Assembly: GCF_004328625.1 (NCBI RefSeq) | Contig: NZ_CP032229.1 | Coordinates: 6,138,001-6,202,000 of the forward strand | Direction of reading: 5' to 3' | DNA from: Streptomyces seoulensis | GTDB lineage: Bacteria > Actinomycetota > Actinomycetes > Streptomycetales > Streptomycetaceae | Length of the DNA stretch: 64,000 nt | In this document: positions 25,546 through 33,882 of the stretch, piece by piece | Layout: every line of letters starts with the position of its first letter | Position numbering within the stretch: position 1 is the first letter of the stretch | Notes under the pieces: generated by a model | What the model was told of the DNA's origin: nothing | The model's input: only the letters and a program-made list of their open reading frames with translations | Databases searched by the model: none | Position numbers and translations under genes: made by a program

Positions 25546-27459
25546 CTACGGCAGGGTCCGGCACAGCAGAGCCGCCGGACCCTGCCGGGCGCCGAGCCGG
25601 GTGGTGAAGGCGATCCCGGCCGCGTACTCGTTCACCGCGCACTGTCCCTTGTACGCACCCTCGGCGAACTCGCCGCCCGCGCCGTCGGCGGGGCGGTTGT
25701 CGGAGCGGTCGAACCACACGGTCCGCCCGCCGCCCGCCAGCGCGGAGCGCCCCGGTGCGCACAGCGCCGACGACACCCGCTCGCCGCGCAGGCCGTAGCC
25801 GATCAGGAACGCACCGGACGGGCACTGCAGCTTGGTGTAGCCGGAGGCCCAGTCGCCGCCGGAGACGAAGCGCTCGTCCTTGACGACGCTCTGCGCGCCG
25901 TCCGCCGCGCGCAGACCGGGCGCCCCCGCGTCCGTGCACAGCCCGCGCCCGCCCGTGTGGCTCAGCCCGGCCAGCCGCAGCCCGTCCGGGCAGGCCGCCT
26001 TGTACGCGCCCGAGTCCCAGTCGCCGGTTCCGCGCACCCGCAGCGACTCCACCGCGTCCCCGTGGTCGGTGTCGAGCATCTTCCAGACGGCGGCCGCCGG
26101 CACGGACCCCGTCTTCCCCGGAGTGTCCATCAGGTGCCGCCAGACCGGGGCCCGCCAGTCGCCGGAGTCGAGGAGCCCGGAGCGGCGGCCGCCCTCGTCG
26201 TAGCGGAGCAGCGCCCAGTCGTCGTGCCCGTCGAAGCCGACCAGCGGCCAGTACGCGAAGTCGGCGTCGTGGTCGGTGAAGTAGTCCGTGACGTTGCCGA
26301 ACCAGGCGCGGGTCGCCGGGTTGGTCTCCCCGGCACCGGCGCCGAACTCGCTGATCCACACCGGCGCGGTGTAGTGGCGGCCCGACTCCTCCACGTAGAA
26401 CGCCTCGTCGGTGAGCGCCGCGTTCAACTCGTCGCGGGACAGGTCCTGGTAGCGGGCGTCGTGCGTCTCGCCGATACCAGTGGCGCCGCTGTGCCGGGGG
26501 CCGGTGTAGCCGTAGAAGTGGGCCGAGTAGACCAGCTTGTGGGAGTCCACCAGGGTGTGCGAGAGGGTGCGGGCCGGGGTCAACTGGGGGCGCCCGTGCG
26601 GGAGTCCGTCGACCGGGATGCCGGTCCAGTTGATGCCCTCGATCACGATGAGCAGCCGGGGGTTGGCCTCGGTGAGGATGCGGTCGCCGGCCGTCTGGGC
26701 CGCCGCGTACCAGTCGTGGGCGTCGCCCAGGCCCCAGTTGGGATCGTCCAGGATGTCCCGGCGGACCTCGTTGTACAGGTCGGCGCCGACCACGCCGGGC
26801 ACGGAGGCGTAGCGGCGGGCCATGAACACCCAGTCGTCCGCCCACTGCCCGGTCGACTGGCTGCTGTTCCAGCGCTCGTTGCCGTCGATGCCGCAGCACC
26901 AGCGGGAGGTGTTGGTGTGGTTGTTCAGGATCACGGCGAACCCGGCCTGGCTGAGCGCGTCCACGACCGCGTCGTACACCTGGAGCGGGGTCTTGCCGCG
27001 CAGCTGCGGGTTGGCGGTGACCGCCGCGTCCGGGACGGGTGTCGTGCGGTGCACCAGCTCGTTGGAGAAGGGCAGCCGGATGGTGTTGACGCCCAGCTCC
27101 CGGAAGTCGGAGAGCAGCCGGGCGATCGGCACCCGGTCCAGGCCGAGCGGGATGTCGTGCGCGTTCTGGCCCGCGTGGTGGCTGGCCGGGTCGTCCACGT
27201 CGCCGCTGCCGTTGTAGGAACCCTGTGCTCCGTCCCAGTTGGCGGCCTTCAGCCGGAAGCGGTTGCCCCGGCTGTCCACGATGTACCGGCCCTGCGTCGA
27301 CAGCGGGGCCGACCAGTCGGCGGCGGCCCGGGTGGCGGCCTGCGCGGCCGGGGCCGGTGTGGGCACCGGTGCGGCATGGGCCGTGATGGTCATGCTGGAG
27401 GCGAGCAGCAGCCCGGCGGCGGTGGCGGCCAGGCGCAGGGAACGGGGAGCGGTCGGCAT
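25546..27459 (-). CDS. Secreted GH5-type glycoside hydrolase with triple C-terminal repeat
   Basis: This 637-residue exported enzyme has a signal peptide of about 30 residues (RLAATAAGLLLASSMTITAHA). The GH5-like TIM barrel spans about 50-450, with acid/base Glu231 in ADLYNEVRRD and nucleophile Glu371 in WISEFGAG. HFYGYTG and NHTNTSRWCC are also typical. Residues 481-637 contain three copies of a Cys-containing unit: DWDSGAYKAACPDGLRLAG, DWASGYTKLQCPSGAFLIG and EFAEGAYKGQCAVNEYAAG, spaced about 57-60 residues apart. This could be a carbohydrate- or wall-binding module. Substrate is a polysaccharide (cellulose-type or other beta-glycan); which one is not clear. Confidence 0.92.
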   Translation of the reverse strand: MPTAPRSLRLAATAAGLLLASSMTITAHAAPVPTPAPAAQAATRAAADWSAPLSTQGRYIVDSRGNRFRLKAANWDGAQGSYNGSGDVDDPASHHAGQNAHDIPLGLDRVPIARLLSDFRELGVNTIRLPFSNELVHRTTPVPDAAVTANPQLRGKTPLQVYDAVVDALSQAGFAVILNNHTNTSRWCCGIDGNERWNSSQSTGQWADDWVFMARRYASVPGVVGADLYNEVRRDILDDPNWGLGDAHDWYAAAQTAGDRILTEANPRLLIVIEGINWTGIPVDGLPHGRPQLTPARTLSHTLVDSHKLVYSAHFYGYTGPRHSGATGIGETHDARYQDLSRDELNAALTDEAFYVEESGRHYTAPVWISEFGAGAGETNPATRAWFGNVTDYFTDHDADFAYWPLVGFDGHDDWALLRYDEGGRRSGLLDSGDWRAPVWRHLMDTPGKTGSVPAAAVWKMLDTDHGDAVESLRVRGTGDWDSGAYKAACPDGLRLAGLSHTGGRGLCTDAGAPGLRAADGAQSVVKDERFVSGGDWASGYTKLQCPSGAFLIGYGLRGERVSSALCAPGRSALAGGGRTVWFDRSDNRPADGAGGEFAEGAYKGQCAVNEYAAGIAFTTRLGARQGPAALLCRTLP

Positions 27460-27587
27460 GGAGGCGGCCCTCGGCTGTGATGGGGGGTGGGAGCGCGGAA
27501 TGCGTGGAGCGCAGTGTCCACCACGGCACAGCCGTCACGGAAGGCACCGGGCAGCCGATCGCGTCACACCCGTTCACACCCCAACTC

Positions 27588-29660
27588 TCATACGTGGACA
27601 GCGAGTTCGGCCCAGATCGTCTTGCCCCGGTGCTCCCGCCGGGTGCCCCAGCGCTCGGTGAGCTGGGAGGTGATCGTCAGCCCGCGTCCGTGCTCGTCGT
27701 CGTCATCGGCCTGCCGCAGCTGCGGGGCGGTGCTGCTGTCGTCGGTGACCTCGATGATCAGGGCCCGGTCACGGACCAGCCGCAGCCGGACCGGCCCGTC
27801 GGAGTAGCGGACCGCGTTGGTGACCAGCTCGCTGACCACCAGGGTCGCGGTGAACGCCAGGTCCGCCAGATGCCAGTGCCCCAGCCGCTCGTCGGTGCGC
27901 TCGCGGGCCAGCGAGACCGCCTGCGGCTCGTTCGGCAGCGACCAGGAGGCCACCTTGTCGGCGCCCAGGGTGAGCGTACGGGCGACCAGCAGGACCCCGT
28001 CGTCGGCCGGATGGTGCGGCGCCAGATCGTGCAGCAGGGCGTCGCAGATCTGCGGCAGGGGGCAGTCCCGAGGCTGCAACGCGCTTTCGAGCCGGGTCAG
28101 TTGATCCGCCGAGTCGGGGCTCGCGTCGCGCAGCAGCACCGGGTTGCACAGCACCATCAGCGTGCCCTCGGGCGCGTCGAAGTGCCCGGCGCGGTAGCGG
28201 GGCGCGCCCCGGCCCAGCGCCGGGCCGACCGGCACCTGCGCGAAGGTCACCGGTTCGTCGGGCCGGGCCACGGCCGGCGGCGGATGGCCCGCGCTGGCCA
28301 CCGTGCACCGGCGCGCCACCGGGTCGTAGACCGCGTACAGACACGAGGTGCCCGCGCGCAGACTGTCCAGGGACTCGTCCGGGTGCCGCGACTCCTCCGC
28401 GTCCAGCCGGCCCACCAGATCGTGCAGCCGCTCCAGCAGCTCCTCGGGCGGCAGGTCCAGCGAGGCCAGCGCGCCGATCGCGGCCCGCAGACCGCCCATC
28501 GTGACGGCGGCCCGGATGCCCCGCGTCGGCGGCTCCCCGACCACCAGCGCCACCCGCGCCCCGGACAGCGGGATGATGTCGAACCAGTCCCCGCTGGTGC
28601 TGCTCGGCAGATAGCTGTGCGCGGTGGCCACCGCGCTGTGCCCCGGAACGTGCGCGGGCCGCAGACTGAGCTGGAGGATACGGGCCACCGAACGCTCCCG
28701 CGTGTACAGCCGGGCGTTGTCCAGGCACAGCGCGGTGTGCCGGGTCAGCTCGGTGGCCAGGCGCAGGTCGTCCTCGGTGAACGGCGCGGTGCCCCGGCCC
28801 CGGTAGAACCGCGCCAGGCCCAGCACCCCGCCCCGCGCGGCCAGCGGCACCGCCATCTTGGAGTGCGCGCCGTTCGCCTGCGCGACCTCCTGCCCGCAGT
28901 TCCCGGCCGGCGCCCTGTCGTGCTCGGTGATCAGCACCGGGCGCCCCTCGGTCAGCACCTCCTTGTACTGCGAGGTGAGACCGGGCTCCATCACACAGCC
29001 GACCTCCACCGCCCGGTGCCCGTTCGCCGCCCGCACCGACCGGAACCCGGCACAGCGCAGCAGCAGATCCCGGCCCAGCGACTCCACCGCCGGAACGTCG
29101 CCCCGCAGTACCGCGTCCAGTACGTCCACCACGATGGTGTCGGCCAGGTCCGGCACCCCGATGTCGGCGAGTTCCTGCGCGGTGCGCACCGTGTCCAGGC
29201 TGGTGCCGATCCGGGCGCTCGCCTCCCGCAGCACGCCCAGCCGCACCTGCGCCCGGTGCCTCTCGGTGGCGTCCACCACGCTGAGCGCCACCCCGGGCAG
29301 TCCGCCGTCCGCGTCCCGCAGCCGGAACGCGGACAGCGCCAGCACCCGGTCCGGCGTGCCCGGCGAGGCCCCGCCCGCCACCTCCACGTCCCGCCGGGGC
29401 TCCCCGGTGGCCAGCACCCCGCGCAGCATCGTCTCCACCGGCTCCTGGTGCAGACCGGCCGCCCAGTGCTTCAGCGGCTGCCCCAGCGCGCCGCCCAGCG
29501 GCAGGGGGCCGAAGTCGCCGGCCGCGTCGTTGAAGCCCACCAGCCGCAGCGTGCCGTCGAGCACGTACAGCGGGTGCGGCGAGTCGGCGAACAGTGCGTC
29601 GAGCACGGCCCTGTCCAGGTCACGGCCTCGGTCCGGGGCCCGGTTGTGCGATGAGTCCAC
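27588..29660 (-). CDS. PAS-GAF-SpoIIE-HATPase signalling protein with degenerate phosphatase site
   Basis: This 690-residue cytoplasmic protein has, in order: a PAS domain (about 20-135), a GAF domain (about 150-315), a PP2C/SpoIIE domain (about 345-562) and an RsbW-type HATPase domain (about 575-690, with SELVTNAVRYSDGPVRL). SpoIIE phosphatases and RsbW kinases act on anti-sigma and anti-anti-sigma proteins. The first metal motif SGDWFD is kept. The canonical GDVxGHG is replaced by VGEPPTRG (374-381) and YTDGLxE by LCNPVLLRD. Several metal-binding acids are therefore gone, although the last motif DDGVLLVAR remains. The HATPase G boxes look intact. No sigma-factor gene is adjacent. Confidence 0.93.
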   Translation of the reverse strand: MDSSHNRAPDRGRDLDRAVLDALFADSPHPLYVLDGTLRLVGFNDAAGDFGPLPLGGALGQPLKHWAAGLHQEPVETMLRGVLATGEPRRDVEVAGGASPGTPDRVLALSAFRLRDADGGLPGVALSVVDATERHRAQVRLGVLREASARIGTSLDTVRTAQELADIGVPDLADTIVVDVLDAVLRGDVPAVESLGRDLLLRCAGFRSVRAANGHRAVEVGCVMEPGLTSQYKEVLTEGRPVLITEHDRAPAGNCGQEVAQANGAHSKMAVPLAARGGVLGLARFYRGRGTAPFTEDDLRLATELTRHTALCLDNARLYTRERSVARILQLSLRPAHVPGHSAVATAHSYLPSSTSGDWFDIIPLSGARVALVVGEPPTRGIRAAVTMGGLRAAIGALASLDLPPEELLERLHDLVGRLDAEESRHPDESLDSLRAGTSCLYAVYDPVARRCTVASAGHPPPAVARPDEPVTFAQVPVGPALGRGAPRYRAGHFDAPEGTLMVLCNPVLLRDASPDSADQLTRLESALQPRDCPLPQICDALLHDLAPHHPADDGVLLVARTLTLGADKVASWSLPNEPQAVSLARERTDERLGHWHLADLAFTATLVVSELVTNAVRYSDGPVRLRLVRDRALIIEVTDDSSTAPQLRQADDDDEHGRGLTITSQLTERWGTRREHRGKTIWAELAVHV

Positions 29661-29754
29661 CCCTCCAGACTGCGCCGCGAGCCCCGTCGTGTCGTGCCGA
29701 CCGGACTCCGCCCACCGGCCGTCCGCACCGTTCGTGCGCCACGGTCATCTGTGC

Positions 29755-29760
29755 CAAGCT
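29755..29760 (+). promoter_or_regulatory. -10-like box before the DsbA-fold gene
   Basis: CAAGCT lies 6 nt before the ATG at 29767 and no Shine-Dalgarno sequence is visible. This is consistent with a leaderless transcript. Confidence 0.3.
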
Positions 29761-29766
29761 CGACAC

Positions 29767-30354
29767 ATGACTCCCGCGAACACGACCGGCGACGAAGGCA
29801 CCACGCTGTACTACGGCGACCTGTCCGCGCCGCATGTGCTCCAGGTCTTCCTGGAGATGCGCGACCGTGCCTCCGCCCGGATGGCGAAGGCGCTCCTGGA
29901 CACCATCCAGAAGGGCGCCGACGACGGAAAGTACGCGGTGAAGTTCCACTTCGCCGGGACGATGGACGACACCGTGGGCGGCAACGGCGACCAGAAGGCG
30001 CTCGGCGCGCTCGCCGCCGCGAGCGACGAGGGACAGAAGCAGTTCATCGCCTACCTCGGCGCCCTCTTCGACCACCAGCCCTTCCCACCCGCCGAGGACA
30101 AGTTCTCCCAAGGCTCGGTGCTGCTGTCGGTCGCCGGTGACGTGGACGGCCTGCGCTCGGACGGCTTCGACCGCAAGATCTCCGACGACACCTATCTGAC
30201 CTGGGCGGGGGAGTCCATCTCCACCTTCGAGACCTTCGGCCTGCCCGGCACCCCGGCCGTCTGGTTCGACCAGGAGAACATCCCGGTCACCACGGTCGAG
30301 GGCGAAGTGGACACCGACCCGCAGAAGTTCCTCGCCGCGATCAGGACGTCCTGA
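29767..30354 (+). CDS. DsbA-fold protein lacking the CxxC active site
   Basis: This 195-residue protein resembles DsbA/FrnE-like thioredoxin-fold proteins. It has YYGDLSAPHVLQVFLEM at the position of the first strand and active-site loop. A helical insertion domain (about 25-150) follows. The cis-proline loop is GLPGTPAVWF. There is no cysteine anywhere in the sequence, so it cannot act as a thiol oxidoreductase by itself. There is no signal peptide. Similar cysteine-free members are known in actinobacteria, possibly binding small thiols or peptides. Single gene, divergent from the SpoIIE-type protein gene. Confidence 0.85.
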   Translation: MTPANTTGDEGTTLYYGDLSAPHVLQVFLEMRDRASARMAKALLDTIQKGADDGKYAVKFHFAGTMDDTVGGNGDQKALGALAAASDEGQKQFIAYLGALFDHQPFPPAEDKFSQGSVLLSVAGDVDGLRSDGFDRKISDDTYLTWAGESISTFETFGLPGTPAVWFDQENIPVTTVEGEVDTDPQKFLAAIRTS

Positions 30355-30367
30355 CTCCGCCGGGTGC

Positions 30368-30420
30368 ACCGCCCGGCCGCTGGGTAGGGAACGACCGTCC
30401 GGCCGTCGGGCCGGGCGGTC
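30368..30420 (+). terminator. Hairpin after the DsbA-fold gene
   Basis: ACCGCCCGGCC and GGCCGGGCGGT pair over 11 bp with a 30-nt loop. The hairpin lies between the DsbA-fold and Nudix genes and may terminate the first. Confidence 0.45.
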
Positions 30421-30448
30421 GGCGTGCGTACGGGGAGGGGACGGGGCG

Positions 30449-30835
30449 ATGACTACCGAGCGGGAGGCCGGCGGCCGGGTACTGGCGGTCGCGGTGTACG
30501 ACGGAAAGCTGCTGCTGGTGACCCAGGGGGACGGCGCCCCCTGGACGCTGCCCTCCGGCACCGCCGAACCGGCCGAGACATGGGGCGCGACCGCCGAGCG
30601 GGCCGTCTACGAACTCACCGGCTACCTCGTCGACGGCACCGAGCCGCTCGGCCCGGCCGACGGCGAGTCCCCGGACGCTGTCCCGGCGGTGGTGTGCCAG
30701 CTGCTCACCGACTCGCCCTCCGGCGGGGCCTCGCTGCCGGACGGACAGATCCGCTGGGTCGCCTTCGAGGAGGCCGAGCGGGACGCGCTGCCGCCGGCCG
30801 TGCACGACTACCTCCAGGGCCACAGCCCGGTCTGA
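30449..30835 (+). CDS. Nudix-fold protein with degenerate Nudix box
   Basis: This 128-residue protein follows the Nudix pattern: VLAVAVYDGKLLLVTQGDGAPWTLPSG, then a Nudix-like helix, then VAFEEAERDALPPAVHDYL. The Nudix box should read GX5EX7REUXEEXGU. Here the segment is PAETWGATAERAVYELTGY, where the second acid (after Arg) is Ala and the last Glu pair is EL. Two of the metal-binding acids are therefore missing and phosphohydrolase activity is doubtful. It may be a binding or regulatory homolog. It converges with the FlK-like gene with no gap between stops. Confidence 0.82.
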   Translation: MTTEREAGGRVLAVAVYDGKLLLVTQGDGAPWTLPSGTAEPAETWGATAERAVYELTGYLVDGTEPLGPADGESPDAVPAVVCQLLTDSPSGGASLPDGQIRWVAFEEAERDALPPAVHDYLQGHSPV

Positions 30836-31195
30836 TCAGCCGGCCAGGAACGCCTCCCGGTCGACCACGGCGCGGTCGATCTCGCCCTCCGCGACCGGCG
30901 CGCCCGAACCGTCGACGGCCCGCACCGCGAAGGTGAGCCGACCGCCCGACGCGTCCGGCGCAGGTTCGGCGGACACCGTCACGCGCCCGCCGACCGGCGT
31001 GGCCCGCAGATGCCGTAACCGCACGGCCGTGCCCACCGTGGTGCGGCCCGGCCCGGTGAACGGCTGCGCGGCCCGCACGGTCGCCGCCTCCAGCCACGCG
31101 ATCAGCCGCGGCGTGCCCAGCACCGGCACGTCCCCGCTGCCCAGCGCCACCGCTGTGTCCGCGTCGGTCACCTCGTACTCACCCGTCTCACCCAT
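30836..31195 (-). CDS. FlK-like hotdog thioesterase
   Basis: This 119-residue hotdog-fold protein resembles the fluoroacetyl-CoA thioesterase FlK. The three FlK active-site positions are matched: Thr in VLGTPRLIAW, Glu in WLEAATV and His in VRLRHLRA. The C-terminal strands read GGRLTFAVRAVDGSGAPVAEGEIDRAVVD. FlK itself protects against fluoroacetate in S. cattleya. Relatives are common in genomes without organofluorine genes, so a general acyl-CoA or thioester detoxification role is likelier. The start at 31195 follows a hairpin after the Clp gene. Confidence 0.87.
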   Translation of the reverse strand: MGETGEYEVTDADTAVALGSGDVPVLGTPRLIAWLEAATVRAAQPFTGPGRTTVGTAVRLRHLRATPVGGRVTVSAEPAPDASGGRLTFAVRAVDGSGAPVAEGEIDRAVVDREAFLAG

Positions 31196-31225
31196 CCGTC
31201 CACGCCAGCGCCCGCACACACGACA

Positions 31226-31257
31226 GGGGCGGTACGGAGAGATCCCCGTACCGCCCC
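31226..31257 (-). terminator. Hairpin terminator after the first Clp gene
   Basis: GGGGCGGTACGG and CCGTACCGCCCC form a perfect 12-bp stem with an 8-nt loop, 15 bp after the stop of the Clp-like gene. Confidence 0.7.
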
Positions 31258-31271
31258 GTCAGTTGTACGTG

Positions 31272-33782
31272 TCACTCGGTGGACTCGACCTCGTCCGGCT
31301 CCCCGTGACGGACGCTCAGGTGCAGCGAGTCGTCCTTCACGTCGGCGACGATCGTGTCGCCCTTCTCGGCGCCGCCGGACAGCACCAGTTCCGCGATCCG
31401 GTTGTCCAGCTCGGTCTGGATCGTGCGGCGCAGCGGACGCGCGCCGAACTCCGGCTTGTAACCGTGCGCCACCAGCAGCTTCTTCGCCGCCTCGGTGACC
31501 TCAAGACCGATCCCCTGCGCCCGCACCCGCCGGGCGCTGCGGTCCAGCAGCAGGTCGATGATGTGCCCGAGGTTCTGCTCGCTGAGCGCGTGGAAGACGA
31601 TCGTCTCGTCGATCCGGTTCAGGAACTCCGGCGGGAAGTGCCCCTGGAGCACCGCTTCCAGCTCACTCCGGATCTCGTCGACCTTGCCCTGGTGGGCGAG
31701 GATCAGCTGCGAGCCGATGTTGCTGGTCAGGATGATCACCGTGTTGCGGAAGTCCACGGTGCGGCCCTGCGAGTCGGTCAGCCGGCCGTCGTCCAGCACC
31801 TGGAGCAGCGTGTGGAAGACATCCGGGTGCGCCTTCTCCACCTCGTCGAACAGCACGACGCTGTACGGCTGGCGGCGCACCTTCTCGGTGAGCTGGCCCG
31901 CCTCGTCGTAGCCGACGTAACCCGGCGGGGAGCCGACCAGGCGGGAGACCGTGTGCTTCTCCTGGAACTCGCTCATGTCGAACCGGATCAGCCGGTCCTC
32001 GTCGCCGAACAGCAGCTCCGCGAGCGCCTTCGCCAGTTCCGTCTTGCCGACACCGGTCGGACCGAGGAAGAGGAAGGACCCCACCGGGCGGTCCGGGTCG
32101 CCCATCCCCGCCCGGTTGCGGCGCACCGCCTGCGCGATGGCGAGGACCGCCTCCTCCTGGCCGACCACGCGGTCGTGCAGCGCGTCCTCCAGCTTGAGCA
32201 GCCGCTCCTTCTCGCTCTCGGTCAGTTGCGCCACCGGGATGCCCGTACGCCGGGACACGATCTCCGCGATGTCGTTCTCGGTGACCGCGACCACGCCCTC
32301 GCGGCGCTCCTCGATCTGCGCGAGTTCCGTCTCGATCCCGGCGATCCGGTGCTTGAGCTCCTTGGCGCGGTCGAACTCCTCGGTGGCGACCGCCTCGTCC
32401 TTCTCCCGGTTCAGCCGGGCGAGGGAGTCCTCGCGGTCCTGCACCTCCTTGGACTTGCCCCGCGAGCGCAGCCGCACCCGCGCACCGGCCTGGTCCAGCA
32501 GGTCGATCGCCTTGTCGGGCAGAAACCGGTCCGCGATGTACCGGTCGGACAGCTCGGCCGCCGCGACCAGCGCCGCGTCGCTGAACCGGACCTGATGGTG
32601 CGCCTCGTAGGCGTCGCGCAGGCCCTCCAGGATCTGGACGGTCTCCTCGACGGTGGGCTCGGGCACCTTAACCGGCTGGAACCGGCGCTCCAGCGCGGAG
32701 TCCTTCTCCACGTACTTGCGGTACTCGTCCAGCGTGGTGGCGCCGACGACATGCAGCTCACCGCGGGCGAGCGCGGGCTTGAGGATGTTCCCGGCGTCCA
32801 TCGAGCCCTCGCCGCCGGAACCGGCGCCGACGACCGTGTGCAGCTCGTCGATGAAGAGGATCACGTCCTGCGAAGCGGACGTCACCTCGTCGATGACCTT
32901 CTTCAGCCGCTCCTCGAACTCGCCCCGGTACTTCGCCCCGGCCACCAGACCGGCCAGGTCCAGCTCGACCACCCGGCGGCCCTCCAGCGTGCGCGGCACG
33001 TCACCGGAGACGACCCGCTGGGCGAGCCCCTCCACGATGGCCGTCTTGCCCACGCCGGGCTCGCCTATCAGCACCGGGTTGTTCTTCGACCGGCGGGACA
33101 GGATCTCGATGGTCTGCTCGATCTCCTCGCCGCGCCCCACCACCGGGTCGAGCTTCCCGGCGCGGGCGTCGGCGGTCAGATCGCGCCCGTACTCGTCCAG
33201 CGTGGGCGTGCTGCTCGGCTCCTGCCGGGCCTCGGCCTTCGCGGCGGAACCGGCGTCGCGGGCCACCTTGTCGGTGTCGACGCCCAGATTGCGGGCCACC
33301 GAGGCGGCCTGGTCGTTGCCCGGGTCCAGCAGCGCCTGGAGGATGTGCTCCGGCCCGATGTACGAGGCACCGGTGGCCTGCGAGCGGGCGTGCGCGCCGA
33401 TCAGCACGCGCTTGGCGGCCGGGGTCAGGCCCGGCTCGGCCGAGGGGGTGCCGCTGCCCGAGGGCAGCGCCGCCTCCAGCTCCTTGGCCAGGTCGTCCGG
33501 GTCGGTACCGGCGCGGGCGAGCAGGGTGCGGGACGGCTCGACCTGGGTGGCCGCCCACAGCAGATGCTCGGTGTCGAGGTCCTCGCTGCCGTCCTCGGCG
33601 GCGCGCCGCGAGGCGCGCGCGATGAGTTCACGCGCGGAGTCTGTCAGCAGCCGGCCGACCGGAACGCGCTGCACCGCCGGCGGCGAAGACGCCGTGGACA
33701 TACCGAAGAAACGATTCAGTAGATCGGAAAACGGGTCCGACGAACCAAAGGATCCGAACGCACCCATAGGTGGCACTGACAT
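31272..33782 (-). CDS. Clp/Hsp100-type AAA+ ATPase, paralog 1
   Basis: This two-ring AAA+ unfoldase has 836 residues. It starts with a short Phe/Gly-rich leader ([16 protein letters not shown]), then the Clp N-domain repeats to about 180. D1 has Walker A GEPGVGKT at 240-247 and Walker B ILFIDELH at about 308. The middle insert (about 440-500) is short, with a UVR-like [16 protein letters not shown]2 has Walker A GPTGVGKT at 574-581 and VVLFDEVEK at 642. The segment between TSNIG (686-690) and PEFLNRIDE is only about 27 residues and has no IGF/LGF loop for ClpP docking. It thus looks like a ClpC-type body with a ClpB-like lack of protease contact. A close paralog lies at 55326-57956. It follows a FUSC gene by 100 bp. 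Confidence 0.94.
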   Translation of the reverse strand: MSVPPMGAFGSFGSSDPFSDLLNRFFGMSTASSPPAVQRVPVGRLLTDSARELIARASRRAAEDGSEDLDTEHLLWAATQVEPSRTLLARAGTDPDDLAKELEAALPSGSGTPSAEPGLTPAAKRVLIGAHARSQATGASYIGPEHILQALLDPGNDQAASVARNLGVDTDKVARDAGSAAKAEARQEPSSTPTLDEYGRDLTADARAGKLDPVVGRGEEIEQTIEILSRRSKNNPVLIGEPGVGKTAIVEGLAQRVVSGDVPRTLEGRRVVELDLAGLVAGAKYRGEFEERLKKVIDEVTSASQDVILFIDELHTVVGAGSGGEGSMDAGNILKPALARGELHVVGATTLDEYRKYVEKDSALERRFQPVKVPEPTVEETVQILEGLRDAYEAHHQVRFSDAALVAAAELSDRYIADRFLPDKAIDLLDQAGARVRLRSRGKSKEVQDREDSLARLNREKDEAVATEEFDRAKELKHRIAGIETELAQIEERREGVVAVTENDIAEIVSRRTGIPVAQLTESEKERLLKLEDALHDRVVGQEEAVLAIAQAVRRNRAGMGDPDRPVGSFLFLGPTGVGKTELAKALAELLFGDEDRLIRFDMSEFQEKHTVSRLVGSPPGYVGYDEAGQLTEKVRRQPYSVVLFDEVEKAHPDVFHTLLQVLDDGRLTDSQGRTVDFRNTVIILTSNIGSQLILAHQGKVDEIRSELEAVLQGHFPPEFLNRIDETIVFHALSEQNLGHIIDLLLDRSARRVRAQGIGLEVTEAAKKLLVAHGYKPEFGARPLRRTIQTELDNRIAELVLSGGAEKGDTIVADVKDDSLHLSVRHGEPDEVESTE

Positions 33783-33882
33783 ATGAGCATCAGCCTCCTC
33801 TGTCTTCCCTCGCGGGAACCCCACCTAATCACAGAGGAGTTACGGAAGTCGTGGGCAACGGCACATCCAACTGCCGCCCCAA

